Below are positions 25,178 to 39,100 of a stretch of 64,000 bases of DNA, piece by piece. The DNA comes from Linepithema humile. Its lineage: Eukaryota; Arthropoda; Insecta; Hymenoptera; Formicidae. The DNA lies in assembly GCF_040581485.1 (NCBI RefSeq), contig NC_090131.1, positions 310,001 to 374,000 on the forward strand, read 5' to 3'. The notes under the pieces were generated by a model that worked only from the letters and a program-made list of their open reading frames with translations, was not told the DNA's origin and did no database searches. The translations under genes were made by a program, and so were the position numbers. The stretch's first letter is position 1, and each line of letters begins with the position of its first letter.

Positions 25178-28100
25178 GAAAGATGTGATGAAATTTGTTT
25201 CTAATGATAAATTCAAAACTGCAATGTATAACTGAGTAATTTTTCAAGAATTGTATTACCATTTCAGTACTTTTTAAACAGTTTAATTTTGTAGAGATTA
25301 CCTTTTCTTATTATAAATTAAGAAATTAAAATTGGATTAAAAAACACTGAGAAGATACAATACACAATCACATTTTTTATCACAATAAACAAGTGCGGAA
25401 CAATGGTTTGATTTTTTAAAGAATATTTTTTATGATTCAATATATGAGATGATATATGTTGCGTCCGCACACATACACATACACATTGTACTTCCTATTA
25501 CAAATTTATTGCATTTACAATCATAGCAATTGGCATTGTTACAAATGAAATCTCGTTATCTTGCGATCGTATGCAATGATAGGTAGAACGTGTATCCTGA
25601 GAGGTGTATAAAATCTTAAGAAACGCATACAAATGACTTTATCTATCATGCACTACTGGTACTATATTTACATATTTTTTTAGTCAAGTTTACAGTAGAG
25701 TAAACTGAATAGACATTAGAATATTGAACGTGTCAATCATTTAGTTAATTCATATTATTTATCTAATAATTGAAGGAATTATAAGAACAACAGTTAAATT
25801 TGAATAGAAATGTCAAAATAGCAATAGCAATTTCCAGTTGAACTTTAGTTATTTTATGAACACATAGAATTTAACAATTTGTGAATACGCGTAATTATGA
25901 GAGATCTCGTTATTGGCATCGAGGTGAATTAAGATGGATTACTTAAACGGAATACAGCGTTTATTGTCTGACAATACGACTACAAGTAGTATATCATAAT
26001 ATGGGAGCATATATACATTGTGTATGAAACCGAATGAAATATCAAACAGTTCCCATCGCCCTGTGACGAAATGAGAAAGAGTACGGAAGAAACGACGGAA
26101 GAGGGGAGAAGTCCCTTTCATCGTGAACGAACAAAGAACGTAGCGAGACATCCGGTAAATTTCGACGAGATCGCATCTACTATTAATACACACAGTATCA
26201 CGCCGATTGCACTAATGATATGTACGATGGTTGCAAAACGTGTTGTTCCAAGCGTTAAACGTTCGTAATAACTATTAGTATTACATGTATCTTTATTACA
26301 TGTATCATTATTACCGCTCTCGATCCATACGAAACCATTTATGCTCGATTTATGCTACCAAGTATAAATTTGACAGAATCTTTACAAATATAGTTAAAAA
26401 CCAAAAGAAAATGCGCATAAATAAATATAAATAATAATGTAATGAAATTAAATGAAATCAATTATTCGAGTATTACTCGGCGGAATGACGAGCGACTGCG
26501 TGTAAGATTATTGATTTGCAATATGTTTTATACACAATGATTTGCATTCTCAAATCAAGTATAGATCATTTCCAAAAAATCATTCTTTAAGAATAAGGTT
26601 AATTTTGGATACACATAACAGAAATACGAATCATAAAATAATTTAAACGCATTTATAGAAGCTTGAGAATAGGAATACGTGATTAAAAATTAAGCGCAGT
26701 TCAAATTTGTGCAATAAAATAACTTTTTTATCACTTGTCACTCGTAAAACTTAATCTTTGTAATATTTAAGAAAATTATCGTGACAATATATCCGTGTAA
26801 GTTGGACACAGTTGCACGTTATCGACGACCTTTCTCAGCTGTCAGCGTGGCGAACGTTTCAACTCGTTATGCTTGCATGAAGGCGAGAATTAATGCTGGA
26901 ACATAATTCAGTAATAACATGCTAATACATAAGATATATTAATCAATATTAGTAGTGTCGAACAGGTGAGAAGAAATTTTACGACCGCGGAATTGAAAAT
27001 GGTCGAGTGAGCACGATCGACATTATTTCGACACATGTATGTTCAAACATGTATATACGTGCTAATAGATCAACAGTTTCACTTGCGCTATAATTAGTTT
27101 GTTGTAACATAAAATCGCAATATTTTCTGATTTATGATACAATTGGAAATATTAACAAATGTGAAAGAAGATCATAGGATATGATTCCCCAAGCATTTTA
27201 TGATCGGCTTGACGATATTTTGTCGCATCGGTGAATACAGAATATATAATATTACTTATTTATTCTTTGCGTCTCTGCGATGTGAGAGATGTTACTGCTA
27301 AAGCACATGTATCTATATTTGTACACGCGATTCGATCTCACGCTCGCGCGATATTCTTATGCAAATGGTTCAGCTAGCATACTGCAGGTTGTAGAATGAT
27401 GAGCGACTGCGTAAGGTTATCGATGAGGAAGGTTAAAAGAACAGACACGGACTCGACCCTTTCGTTTTCCCACCGGCGATGTCGATATAATCCTCGATAA
27501 TCATACAAAAGATGCAAAGACTATTCAGCCAACTTCAATAGCGGTGCGATTAACGTTTAGATAAACCATCTTTTTGAGGAAAAAGTTGAAGGGCTTGTGA
27601 TCGTCGATGCATTGTCTTGATTATTATCTTTTAATTAATGACTATTTATGCATATTTTATTACATATGATACAAGATTCTAGCCGAATATGATGCAGTGA
27701 TGCAAATATATATATTGTACAATATTAATCTTTCTGCTTTGTAACTGACACTTTGTTATTCTCATTCTCCTTTATCAATTTTTCTTCTTTTATTCTTTAT
27801 TTCCTTTCTTATCTGTAGTTTTATATGATTGATTCTTGTGCTGCTTTTCTTTTTTTTTGCCGTTTCTTTGCTTTTTGCTTTTTTTAATTTTTTACTAAGA
27901 TTCAGATAAAAGATTCGAACATATTGTTTGATTTGTATAAACAGTTTAAATAAAAAAAAAGCATTGAATTCGAACTTAAGTAGTGATCCGCAATATCAAT
28001 TTGTTGTTTGAAGATTTAAATAGTTTGGATAGTAAAAAAAATTAGAGCAAACGTAATATGTATTATAAGCGGAAAACAGCCTTTTGATGAAAACTTTTTT

Positions 28101-28436
28101 TTTGTTTTTACTTAACTCTTTGCAAATATGACAATAAAAATGTCTGAACTGATCAATCGTCTAAAAATTTCAAGCACCATCTTCTACATGTAATAGAATA
28201 ATATTATTCTTTTTTGTTATATAAGATTTATAATTTATTTTATTTACAATTTTGTTTATAACTCAAGTGTTTTAATATATGTATATACTTATTGACAATA
28301 CTATCTTTTTTCAATCATATGTAAAATCTGCTTTTGTGTAGTCAAACATTTAATGAAATTTCTCTAGAAAAGTATATGATCATAATTACTGGTTATTATG
28401 TGGCATACCAATACAGTGTTTATGAATCATGTTAGG
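25178..28436. other. Gene-poor intergenic region
   Basis: No supported gene. Two diverged copies of a 30-base motif (core GAGCGACTGCG) occur at 26483-26514 and 27394-27423. A short tandem repeat of TATTACATGTATC is at 26278-26308. Remaining sequence is AT-rich with A/T and pyrimidine tracts near 27770-27890. Confidence 0.4.
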
Positions 28437-28817
28437 CTAGAACATATAATTACGAGTATACAAATCATGTTTTAATTGTTGTTTGCGAGCGAGAAAGAAT
28501 AATATAATCGCCACTGTCGAAGTTATAGCATTCTTTCTCCCGTGAAGAGCATCAGGTCCATTTCTTAGATCTTCTTTAAAAAATCTGATCAAGGAATGTT
28601 GTGTCTTTGTCTCCGACTCCCTTATTATCGGACTCTCTCCCAATCTAATGATTCATGTGATTCGACATCGACGATACTTAAAGGTAACTTCTTCCGTGAC
28701 ATTAAAAAGGCACTCCCAGGCTCTTGTTGCACCGGTCCCTTTGCTTGCAGTTTCACACACCGATGTCGAATGTAGAAACAACACTGCACTAGCAATAACG
28801 TTCCATTTCTGTTGCAT
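28437..28817 (-). pseudogene. Secretory-type reading frame interrupted by a single TGA
   Basis: An ATG at 28817 (minus) starts with a signal-peptide-like segment (MQQKWNVIASAVLFLHSTS). The frame runs 54 codons to a TGA at 28655-28653 and then stays open another 71 codons to a TAG at 28439-28437. The second part includes KEDLRNGPDALHGRKN and a hydrophobic stretch, TVAIILFFLA. No good splice pair that would remove the TGA was found. It may be a decayed gene, a gene with a missed intron, or a chance frame. No family recognised. Confidence 0.3.
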
Positions 28818-29978
28818 TTTACGAGCGAAAATTAATCTTTTATCTCATATTTAACGCATGTTTAATATTTGCAAAATCAATTCTTTCTATATTACACCTC
28901 TTTTTAATTTCAATATAAATTATTCTTACTTGTCTCTATATGAGATTATGTGTTTATTATATTTTATTATTTATTCTTCTTGTTATTATTGTTCGTTATT
29001 TTATTTCATGTTATTTATTCATTCTATTAATATTATTTATGTATAAAAATTAGGTAAATATTTCAGAGAATGAGAGGTTTATTGTTAGAAAAAGAGCCGA
29101 ATATTTTAGGACATTCTATATATATATCTATCCAATATCTTATTTATTTCCCTTACTTTTACTCGTCCTTCATGAAATAATCAATATGACTTTGTACCTT
29201 TCACATAGGATTATCTATTAAATTGCAAATATATAGATAAAAATGAATAGAGATAATTTGTGCTTCTTGGATTATTATCTTTTAATGCAAAGTAAGAAAT
29301 AACACATTCTCTATCTAGTTGTGTTTCTCGTCTTTATACATGTCTATCTATTTGTTCAAAATATTATAGCTATTGATAATTGTTTAGTCTTTTAAAAGAT
29401 GTGTGTCGCATCTATATCGATGTCACTTATACTTATGCGAAAGAACATGGAGTGCTTATTAAGAATTAACTTAAAAAGAAAAAATATATAAAAAAATGTG
29501 CAATAGCTGATTTGAGATAAATAAAATTGAAATAAATCTTGGTTTATATATAATAATGATAAATGTATCGTATGTATACACACATGCACGCGCACATAGT
29601 GAAATAAAAGTATAAAGTATATTTTCTATCATGTTATAATTGTTGAATACTGTTAAGATGTGAAAAAGGGCCAAATATCTAAACTTAATTATCAACGTGT
29701 TAACGAGAGTGTTTATATTCAACTGTTTATAACTAATTATATTTAACTCGTATGTGGCGCTTTTTTCGGACAGCTGTTGGTAAAGAGGAGTGAGATGAAA
29801 TAAAAAATTAGAGAATGGTGCCCTTATAATAAATAATATTTATGATAAATCCATTTCTTTATCTATACGCTTATGCATCTATGAAAATTTGTCTATAAAT
29901 ACTCTTATGTTTGTATATACGTTTTCGCTAACACAGATCCTAAAGTCCGAAGTGAACGACACAAGCGCCACTTATAAA
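28818..29978. other. Intergenic region upstream of maelstrom
   Basis: Very AT-rich, with long T-rich stretches around 28890-29045. No coding exon or RNA gene was recognised before the palindromic element. Confidence 0.4.
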
Positions 29979-29983
29979 CAGTG

Positions 29984-30124
29984 GGCTTGTTCGTTTTAGC
30001 TGCACTGGGGCAGCTCTGGGTCTGCTCTAAATAAGATAATACAGGACAAACTATTTATCTGTCCTGTATTATCCTGTGTAGAGCAGACCCAGAGCAGCCC
30101 CAGTGTAGCTAAAACGAACAAGCC
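29984..30124. mobile_element. Palindromic MITE (foldback) with 5-bp target-site duplication
   Basis: A 141-bp element made of two 65-bp arms in inverted orientation around an 11-base loop. The arms begin GGCTTGTTCGTTTTAGCT and differ at only a few positions. CAGTG flanks both sides (29979-29983 and 30125-30129), consistent with a target-site duplication. There is no coding capacity. It sits 110 bp upstream of the maelstrom ATG, within its probable promoter or 5' leader. Confidence 0.85.
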
Positions 30125-30233
30125 CAGTGATGGCACATAAGATACATCTCGTAACCTCGGAAGTCAGGACGTGTCCACAATCGAAAGTGAGTGCACTTGA
30201 AAAGAAGAGTTTCGCCAGCTTTCGTTGAAAAAA

Positions 30234-32869
30234 ATGCCGAAGAAAAAAAGTAAAAATGCCTTCTTTTTCTTTATGAGTGACTGGAAAAAACGCGCGGAAG
30301 CGGAAGGTCGTGAATTTCCGAATGGGTTCAAAGATGTTCAAGCAGATCCAGATTGTAACGCGGAATGGCAGGTAATGGCGTATTTTACACAGGTTATTTT
30401 GACACACGTGTTTTATATCGGTACTAAATTCATATTAAATGGTTTATTTCCCTCATGGTCAATGTAGATTCAGTGCGAATATGGTACTATGAATATGACT
30501 TTTACTCATTCAAGCTTTGCAATTCTGTAGATATGTTTTTTTAATAGAGTTTAACTAAGCAACAAAAAGGACCTTACGAAGCCATGGCCAAAAAAGATAA
30601 GATTGCATCACAGATATCGAACGCAGACAAGAAAACAACATATGGAGAATCTATAAATATGCTTGATGAAAAAGAAAAAGAACAACGGAAATTAATGAAA
30701 AACATGCAGGAGAATATAAAGTTAGCAATTGATTCAGCTGTAAAACTCAATAGTATGTAACATTTTGTATTATAATTTAATATTTATTATAATTATTCAT
30801 ATTTGGAATGAAAAGTTACACTACAAATAACATCTCTTATTATTACAGTTTTACCAAAACTGAAATTTTGCTTTGTACATGTAAATTGGTTCTTCTCAAC
30901 AATTGTTGATAACAATATTACATACTTTCCGGCTGAATATGCAATAGGAGTATTTTCACTGGAGAATGGCATAGAAGATGTTCATCATGTAATTGTTAGT
31001 GCTAAAATTCCATTAGGATTTAGACGGGAAGCACTGGAAACTAGTCAGACAACTCATAACATACCTGTGGAATATCCAGGTGGTGAAACTGACTTTGCTA
31101 CTATGTACAGGAAATTGGTTGATTTCTTAGAGCCTAGGAAGACTCTGAACAAGTATCCTCCTCTCTATACAACAAATAATTGTATGGGAGCAGTACAGTC
31201 TTTGTTAACACGGTTAACTAATGCAGCACGTAAGTGTATATCTTTGCCGCAAAATAATTTTATAATTTAACAATATAAGTTTGGTTAATTGTAGATTTTC
31301 TTTCTTATTTCTTTTTACTGTCTCTCATTGCTTTTCTATCTATCATTCTATCTCTCTCTTTCTGTGTTTTATTTATAAATGTATGTATCATATATTAAAT
31401 GGATCTATTTTTACTTTAGAAAAAGACAGTGAACAATTTAAAGTTTATGAATTGGAATCATTGTTTATACATTTGGCAAATGAAGCTTATAAAAAAAGAA
31501 CAGATCGAGAGATAAAGTATATTCCTGCTTATGCCAAACATATATTCACACGCTTTACATATATCTTTGAAAGTGGTTTTGAATGTTCTGTAAGGCAATT
31601 TTATTACTTTATAATATATATTTTTTTTCTCAAAATGTGTATAAATTAAATTAGTAACAAAATTTTATAATATATAGTTTCACAAATTTACCGATGGAGG
31701 ATGCAAATGCTGCAGTCAATCTGTGCTACAACAATGGGCATGGACATTGTGCGAAGAATTTTGTAAACCACTTGAAGTAATTATGCGTCCAAAAACACAT
31801 TATCCCATCAAACCTGATTCTACTCCTGAAATGACATATTCAATGAGTAACATGAAAATTGAAGATGATTCCCAACTTGAAGCTGAATCTAATGCAATCT
31901 TATCTATGACAGGTGTAAGTATAATAAATATTTGAAATATATTATAGGGTGTTTAGTGTGCAGCAATATATCAAATATAACTTTTTAATATAGTTTTATA
32001 AATGAAAGTTTTATGATATTATCATCAATGGTTATTACTAATATATAATATATTTTAATATAGGTAAGCGAGCAACATAGGTTGAAAGTTTCAACTAGAA
32101 CATATCAAGATGAAATTCGCCGTCGTAATGACTCGAAGCAAATAGAAGTTATTGATCATAGCAAATTGGATGTAGCTGGCGATAAGGCTGATAAATGCAA
32201 ACAAAAATATGTATGTATATTTTAAAAAAATTTCTGTATTAATATGTTCAATATCATTTACAAATTTCCAAACTTTTTTAGTTGGATGAAAAATCAACTA
32301 GATTGCCAGGTTGGATGCAACCTTCGAACAGCGGCTGTAAGTTAAAAAAATTTATTTAAATTATATACAAATAAATAATATTTCAATTTATCTGTATTGA
32401 TAGATTGATGAATTATCAATATTCATCACATTCATATTGACTGATATAATTTTTTTGTATACTACTGTATTTTATTGCATAATGAACATTCTTCTATCTA
32501 TATATATTTATTTTTAGCGCTCTTTGCTAGTACTTCTACCATGAATTGTGATAAAAATGATGAAAAGCACTTTCCTGTTATTGTTGGTAAGTTACATATA
32601 TAATGTCAATTATATATTTATAGTATTTTATACATGATTTCATGTGTGTATGCGCGCGCGCACATTTTAAAAAAATAATATAATTAATAATGATTTATTA
32701 AATAAATATTTAATTTGTATGTAGCTGGAAGAGGTATATCATTCAGATCTCAAATCGAAACGGCAAAAGCGCCTTTGGGCAAAGGTAATATTTTGTCATA
32801 AGTTTAATACGTTTTCTTTGTTTTATGTAAAAACTTGGTACAATTTTTACAGGACAAGGACATTCATAG
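30234..32869 (+). CDS. mael: Maelstrom (piRNA pathway, HMG box + MAEL domain)
   Basis: Ten exons join in phase: 30234-30371, 30548-30752, 30849-31229, 31420-31589, 31678-31914, 32064-32210, 32282-32336, 32518-32586, 32725-32784, 32853-32869 (492 aa). Residues 1-75 form a degenerate HMG box beginning MPKKKSKNAFFFFMSDWK. From about 115 to 335 lies the maelstrom RNase-H-like domain (KLKFCFVHVNWF, EYAIGVFSLENG, YELESLF). Its conserved Cys/His cluster is visible at Cys297, His300 and Cys307-Cys310 across the exon 4/5 junction. The tail (340-492) is polar and ends GKGQGHS. Maelstrom acts in nuage and nucleus of germ cells, supporting piRNA production and transcriptional silencing of transposons. 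The frame is intact throughout. The short promoter region contains a palindromic MITE. Confidence 0.96.
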
Positions 32870-34215
<1,346 letters not shown>

Positions 34216-34289
34216 TTATTTGTGATAATCATTGCGCGGCGGCAGATATTGATTGCTAGCGCCGTCGTTAAAACCACTACCTCCTCTAC
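34216..34289 (-). other. Candidate alternative last exon of cuticle gene B
   Basis: After an acceptor (TTTTTTAG, minus, ending 34290) one frame reads 23 residues and a stop. The peptide starts GRGGSGFNDGASNQYLPP, which is resilin-like in composition. It would need a phase-1 donor in the preceding exon. GGAG|GTCAAT (GT at 34650-34649) fits the phase but is weak. The equivalent phase-1 junction is used in gene C. Confidence 0.45.
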
Positions 34290-34600
34290 CTAAAAAAGAT
34301 ATTAAAATTTTTATATTTACATGAAAAAATTTACTTACGATAAAATTCGAATATTAGGTAAATTATTTTCTAAAGTAACTGTTGATTTGAATATAAATGT
34401 TACACAATTATTAATGTAATTTTAATTTTGTGTAAATATGAATTGAATATAATTTTATGCTTAATATTACATTATCTTTAAACTTACTAGATAAATGGAC
34501 ATTTTTTAAAGTTTATAATATACAGAAACGTTGGAAAATTAAAGTACAGCATCTTTTGTTTGATAAAATGCAGAAGTGTATTGCAGTTTAAGAATTGAAA

Positions 34601-34606
34601 TTTATT
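34601..34606 (-). terminator. Polyadenylation signal AATAAA of cuticle gene B
   Basis: AATAAA on the minus strand, 25 bases after the TGA at 34633-34631. It supports the short form of gene B ending there. Confidence 0.55.
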
Positions 34607-34630
34607 TCAAGTTTTTCTACTTTTAGATCT

Positions 34631-35196
34631 TCACGTGGTAGTATATTGACCTCCTTGATAACCGCCACCAAAGCCGCTTTCTTGATATCCTCCCGGTCCG
34701 TAATCTCCACGAGGATATTGAGCCTGCCCTTCGTATTGAACGTCCGCATTATATCCGTTTACGTCATCAGCCGTGTACCGGACAATCTGCGTCCTCGAAT
34801 CCGGTAACAATACTCTATATTCTCCTTGAACAATATTACCGTCACTGCTCTCGCGCTGAGAATAATCATTGCCACTTGGTGGATCGACGACCTCGTAGTG
34901 GAAGCTATATGGTTGCGGCTGTATAATTCATAATAATCAGATAAACTATCTATCACCTCGTATATGACAAATATAAGGGTGATAAGAAACAAAAATAACA
35001 GATAATGCAAACTCAAAGTTTGCCAAGTTACACATTTTTTTAGATGTATCGTTCTGCACAGTTATCGTTTTAAATATTAAATAGGTACATAAAAATGATT
35101 GAAGCTGAAACATCAATGGATGTCACGATATAAGAGAAAAACTATAATGACTTATTTGACGTGACAGCCTTTCGATAAATATAAAAGGAACATTAA

Positions 35197-35244
<48 letters not shown>

Positions 35245-36082
35245 GAATCCACCTATTTAGAGCTCGAAGAATATAAAAATAATAATTTTACCCTTCCTTC
35301 ATCACGTCCGCTGTATCCATATCCACCTTGATTTCCTCCAGCATTATTGTCCTGATATCCACCACCGCTACCGATTTGTCTATAAGACGACGATTGTCCT
35401 CCGAAACCGCCCGGTTTGCCGAAAGTATCGTCGATGCTGTTTGGTGGACCATATCCCTGACTAATTCTTCCCCTATAACTGCTCACTCCAAAATTGCCGT
35501 TGTGACCACCCCCAAAACCGGCATCATTAGCATATCCACCATTGCCGAATCCACCGCCACCACCTGGTCGGTTGTACTGATATCCCTCGGCACCACCTCC
35601 CGGCAGAAGACCCGCCAGAACATTACTACCGATGCATGACAGCACCAATATTAGATTGCCCAACTGTAATTAAAAAAATTCTGTGACTTTGCGACGTGGT
35701 CGATAAACGGCGAATTATAATCAAGTGTCGTTATATCAGATTAGTGCATACAATTGTGCACACAAGTTTTCTCAAAAATACGCATAAATCTAGCTGATGA
35801 TAAAGGCGAATTGATTAGTATAATTATGATATTTTTCGATAATAAAGTCGACAACAATTGATAAAATTGTCAAAAATGATAACTACTTATTTATTGTAGA
35901 ATATATATGTCTGCGCAGCGCAGCGCGCAAGCAAGATTTTAGAATTTATTATTAACAATATTTGAAATTATTAAATTAATTATTACCATGCGGCGGATGG
36001 CTATATTTTAGAGTGGAAAAGACTTAAGTAATCCGCTATCATATTGATACTATCTGTTGATACCTACCTGGTGGTTATTCAT
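34631..36082 (-). CDS. Cuticle protein B, resilin-like (Gly-rich linker + RR domain)
   Basis: Minus-strand exons 36082-36068, 35663-35292 and 34918-34631 join in phase 0 (224 aa). The 15-base first exon (MNNHQ) is completed by LGNLILVLSCIGSNVLAG to give the signal peptide. Residues 24-129 are Gly/Tyr/Asn/Ser-rich elastic linker (PGGGGGFGNGGY, GGYGYSGRDEGR) like the disordered segments of pro-resilin. The third exon holds the RR-type chitin-binding domain: PYSFHYEVVDPPSGNDYS, GEYRVLLPDSRTQIVRYTAD and GYNADVQYEG. This matches resilin's RR-2 domain. Expected role: elastic chitin-bound cuticle component. A short extra C-terminal exon (34216-34289) may be used alternatively, giving 242 aa. Confidence 0.9.
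35202..35242. repeat. Poly(A) tract in intron of cuticle gene B
   Basis: About 41 consecutive A on the plus strand (poly-T on the coding strand) in the intron between the linker exon and the RR exon. Confidence 0.95.
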
Positions 36083-36111
36083 ATTGCTGAAGGACTGAAG
36101 AAGCGCGGCGA

Positions 36112-36144
36112 ACTGAGAAGATGATCCTCCGAGGAGTTTATATA
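36112..36144 (-). promoter_or_regulatory. TATA box and initiator of cuticle gene B
   Basis: TATATAAA (minus, 36144-36137) is followed 30 bases later by a TCAGTT initiator with its A at 36114. This gives a 31-base leader before the ATG at 36082, the classic arthropod TATA-Inr spacing, and supports the tiny first exon. Confidence 0.8.
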
Positions 36145-39100
36145 CTGAGCGGTCCCTTTGTTACAGTTTATCCTTCGTGCTGCATATCCATGTATTAACG
36201 GCGTATTAGAATGACCGGTCTGCTCTGTGGGAGGGTGTGGAAAGCAGAGAGGTGCACATCTTCCCTTCACTCTGTGATGCATTGGAAGAGATAGCCCATT
36301 GGTGACTGAAATAGCTTTAAAATTTTAATTGGAGCTACACACGCGTGACTTCGGTCTCTCGATCGCGAATTTATCTTTGGCGGTTCACGGAATTAACCGC
36401 TTAAAAATTGATTCTCCACATAAGAAGAATCTGAACAAAGAGATAACAAAGAGATATATAAAAAGTATATATAAGTTTTTATAGATTTTTAACATTCTTA
36501 TTAGATGACATTTGATGCTTACAATTAGATGAAAAATAGCCCATTAATTATTATTAAGAACATTATATTGTATGTTTTATTATTGAATTCGTATATCATT
36601 TAAAAATATCTTTCAAGAGTGGATTGTGTTACTTTAATATTAGAATATACATTATGCATTAAATGATTGAAATAAATAGTTGACCGTGGAAAAAGTGACA
36701 GGATAGTGAAAGGTTTGATATGTCTTAAATTTGCAATTATGATTACTTAGACATTTGCTTGCACGTATAACATAAAGATTTGGTACGGACGCTATTTTAT
36801 ATCAGGAGATACATAACATTAACTTTTACATTAACTTTTATATTAACATAAAATTTTTAGAACACAATATTATTTGTTCTGTGTATGAAGATTTAAATTA
36901 GACATTCAACTTCCGATAGCCAATTGATCAAAAACGCGTTGCTACATGGAAAAAATTTTATGTCATAAATTACTGGGTACAACAGTAGCCGCGGACCATG
37001 AAGAAATTATAAAAATTTTTTACTATGTGTGTTTTTCACATAATGGCCATAGTATTTAAATTTATAATTCCTTTTATGGTCTACGACTATTGTCGTATCA
37101 TAGTAATTTTTGATATAAAATTTTCTCCGTATAATTTTTATTTGAAATATATAACGAAAAGAAATGTATATTTGCTTAAATAAATATATTACCGTGTCAC
37201 GCGAAATGAATATAAGCTTTTCAAAACTATTGCAAATCATCGTCAGATTAAGTAATCAAAGCGCGGAGATTTATTTTAAATATCGTGTCTTGTGCAATAA
37301 AAAAATCCAAAGCATGTAACGACAAATGCATTCGATGCATTGCATTTATTGCAAAAAAATTGTACACACACGCGCGCGCGCGATTACTCGCGAGCACACG
37401 CACTCTACGGAAATTTACTGCGTCTCTTAGCAAACTTCCTTTGGTTTTCGACGTATTTGGTCTGCGGATCTTAGACACACTGCGATTTTTCTTTCTTCTT
37501 TCTGAAATATATCATCACACTTTCCAAATGCCTGGTTTTATAAAAGAAAAACAAAATTCTGTGCAGAGTAACGATGATCTCATTCTCCCGGTCGAAGTGT
37601 ATCAAACCAATTACCGGGTTGTAGTTACGAATGGAAGTGGATGAAGAAATACGCCTGCCGGTAATCTGATGCAAAGAGGATGAGTGTGGGATATAAATCC
37701 AATGCACTCGGTAGTATCATCACACATTTCATCGTTTAGATTGCAAGGCACTATGAGGATCTGTAAAGGGTATTTAGCAGCACATCTTAAATTTCAATGG
37801 TAACGATTTATATAGAAACATTTAACAAATTTACGAATCAATCTGATGTCACTCAAGCCTGTTTCATTCACATATGTATATATCATTATGGTACATATAA
37901 AATGGCGAAAGAATATTAATCTATTTTATTTGAACGACTCTTATATATTTTCTAATAGATTGATATTGATAGCAATGCTACTTGTCGGTGAAAATTCGCT
38001 GATATAAACGCAGTTATTTAATGAGGTTCTATGATCGATCAATATAACGCAAAAAGACTTTTTTCGTACAACCAGATTTGCAGCCGTACTAATTATTATC
38101 ATTTAAAACAAGCAATTACAAACTCTAATAATATATAATTAAATTCAATTTTTTTTTATCATTTGCGTTTCCCCGACATTTTTCTTGTCTAGCTTTTTTC
38201 TTTGTTTCATTAAAATTACCATTTCAATTAAAACACTAATCTGAACCATTAATTTTTTTAAAAGCTTTTTTAAGATTAAAGAGATATTTAAAAAATTTAA
38301 TTGTAAATTGTTTTGGTCATTAATTAACATTTTTGCCGTAAAATCCGCTTTTTTGCGCAATTTAAGAAATCAAAGTTGAATTTCAATTACTATGTACTGT
38401 AAGGTTAATCCGAATACATCAGTCATTCTATTAATCAATCGTTTTATAAATACTGACGGTTTCTGGCATATGCGTGGGACATCTTTTCATTTATCACGAT
38501 TATGTACTTTAGTCTATTTATACACATTGCCTCATTAACGACTTCACATACAAGAGCATGAGAAGCAAGAAATTTAAATAAATACTAACTGAATAGATTT
38601 AAAAAATTATCAATTATAGAAATGTTAAATGTGAGTTATATACATATATTATATATTAAACAATGAAACAGTTACAGTAGATTACAGAATTATCTCTGTC
38701 GTAAACAGTAGATTTGATTCCTCTTCTTAAAATTATCAATATCAAGCTATATTGAGGCAAACTTTTATTAAATGTAAATTACAGAATCAAATTCTATTTA
38801 AATTTATTGTACACAAAGCGAATTCAGATTAAGATTATTAAAGTTTCGATTTTCAATTCATAATCTTTAATCTTTAATGCGTAAATTAAAATAAGTTTAA
38901 CAAAGAATCAGATACTCTTGCAAAGAGTAACAATTTATTTTACAATTTGATTTTTTAATCAATAAATGGCGTATTCATATGACAATGTGATTTGTCGATA
39001 TCGCGAAAATCGGGAATACTTTTATTAATTCTAGCATAATTGCTACTAATTACAGTCGATGTCGAGCGTGATATCGATAGGTAGAATCGCGATGCAAACA

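Noticed and set aside
37285..37644. 119-codon plus-strand frame
   Set aside because: No recognisable domain, a CG/CA repeat within the frame, and no supporting promoter or splice signals.
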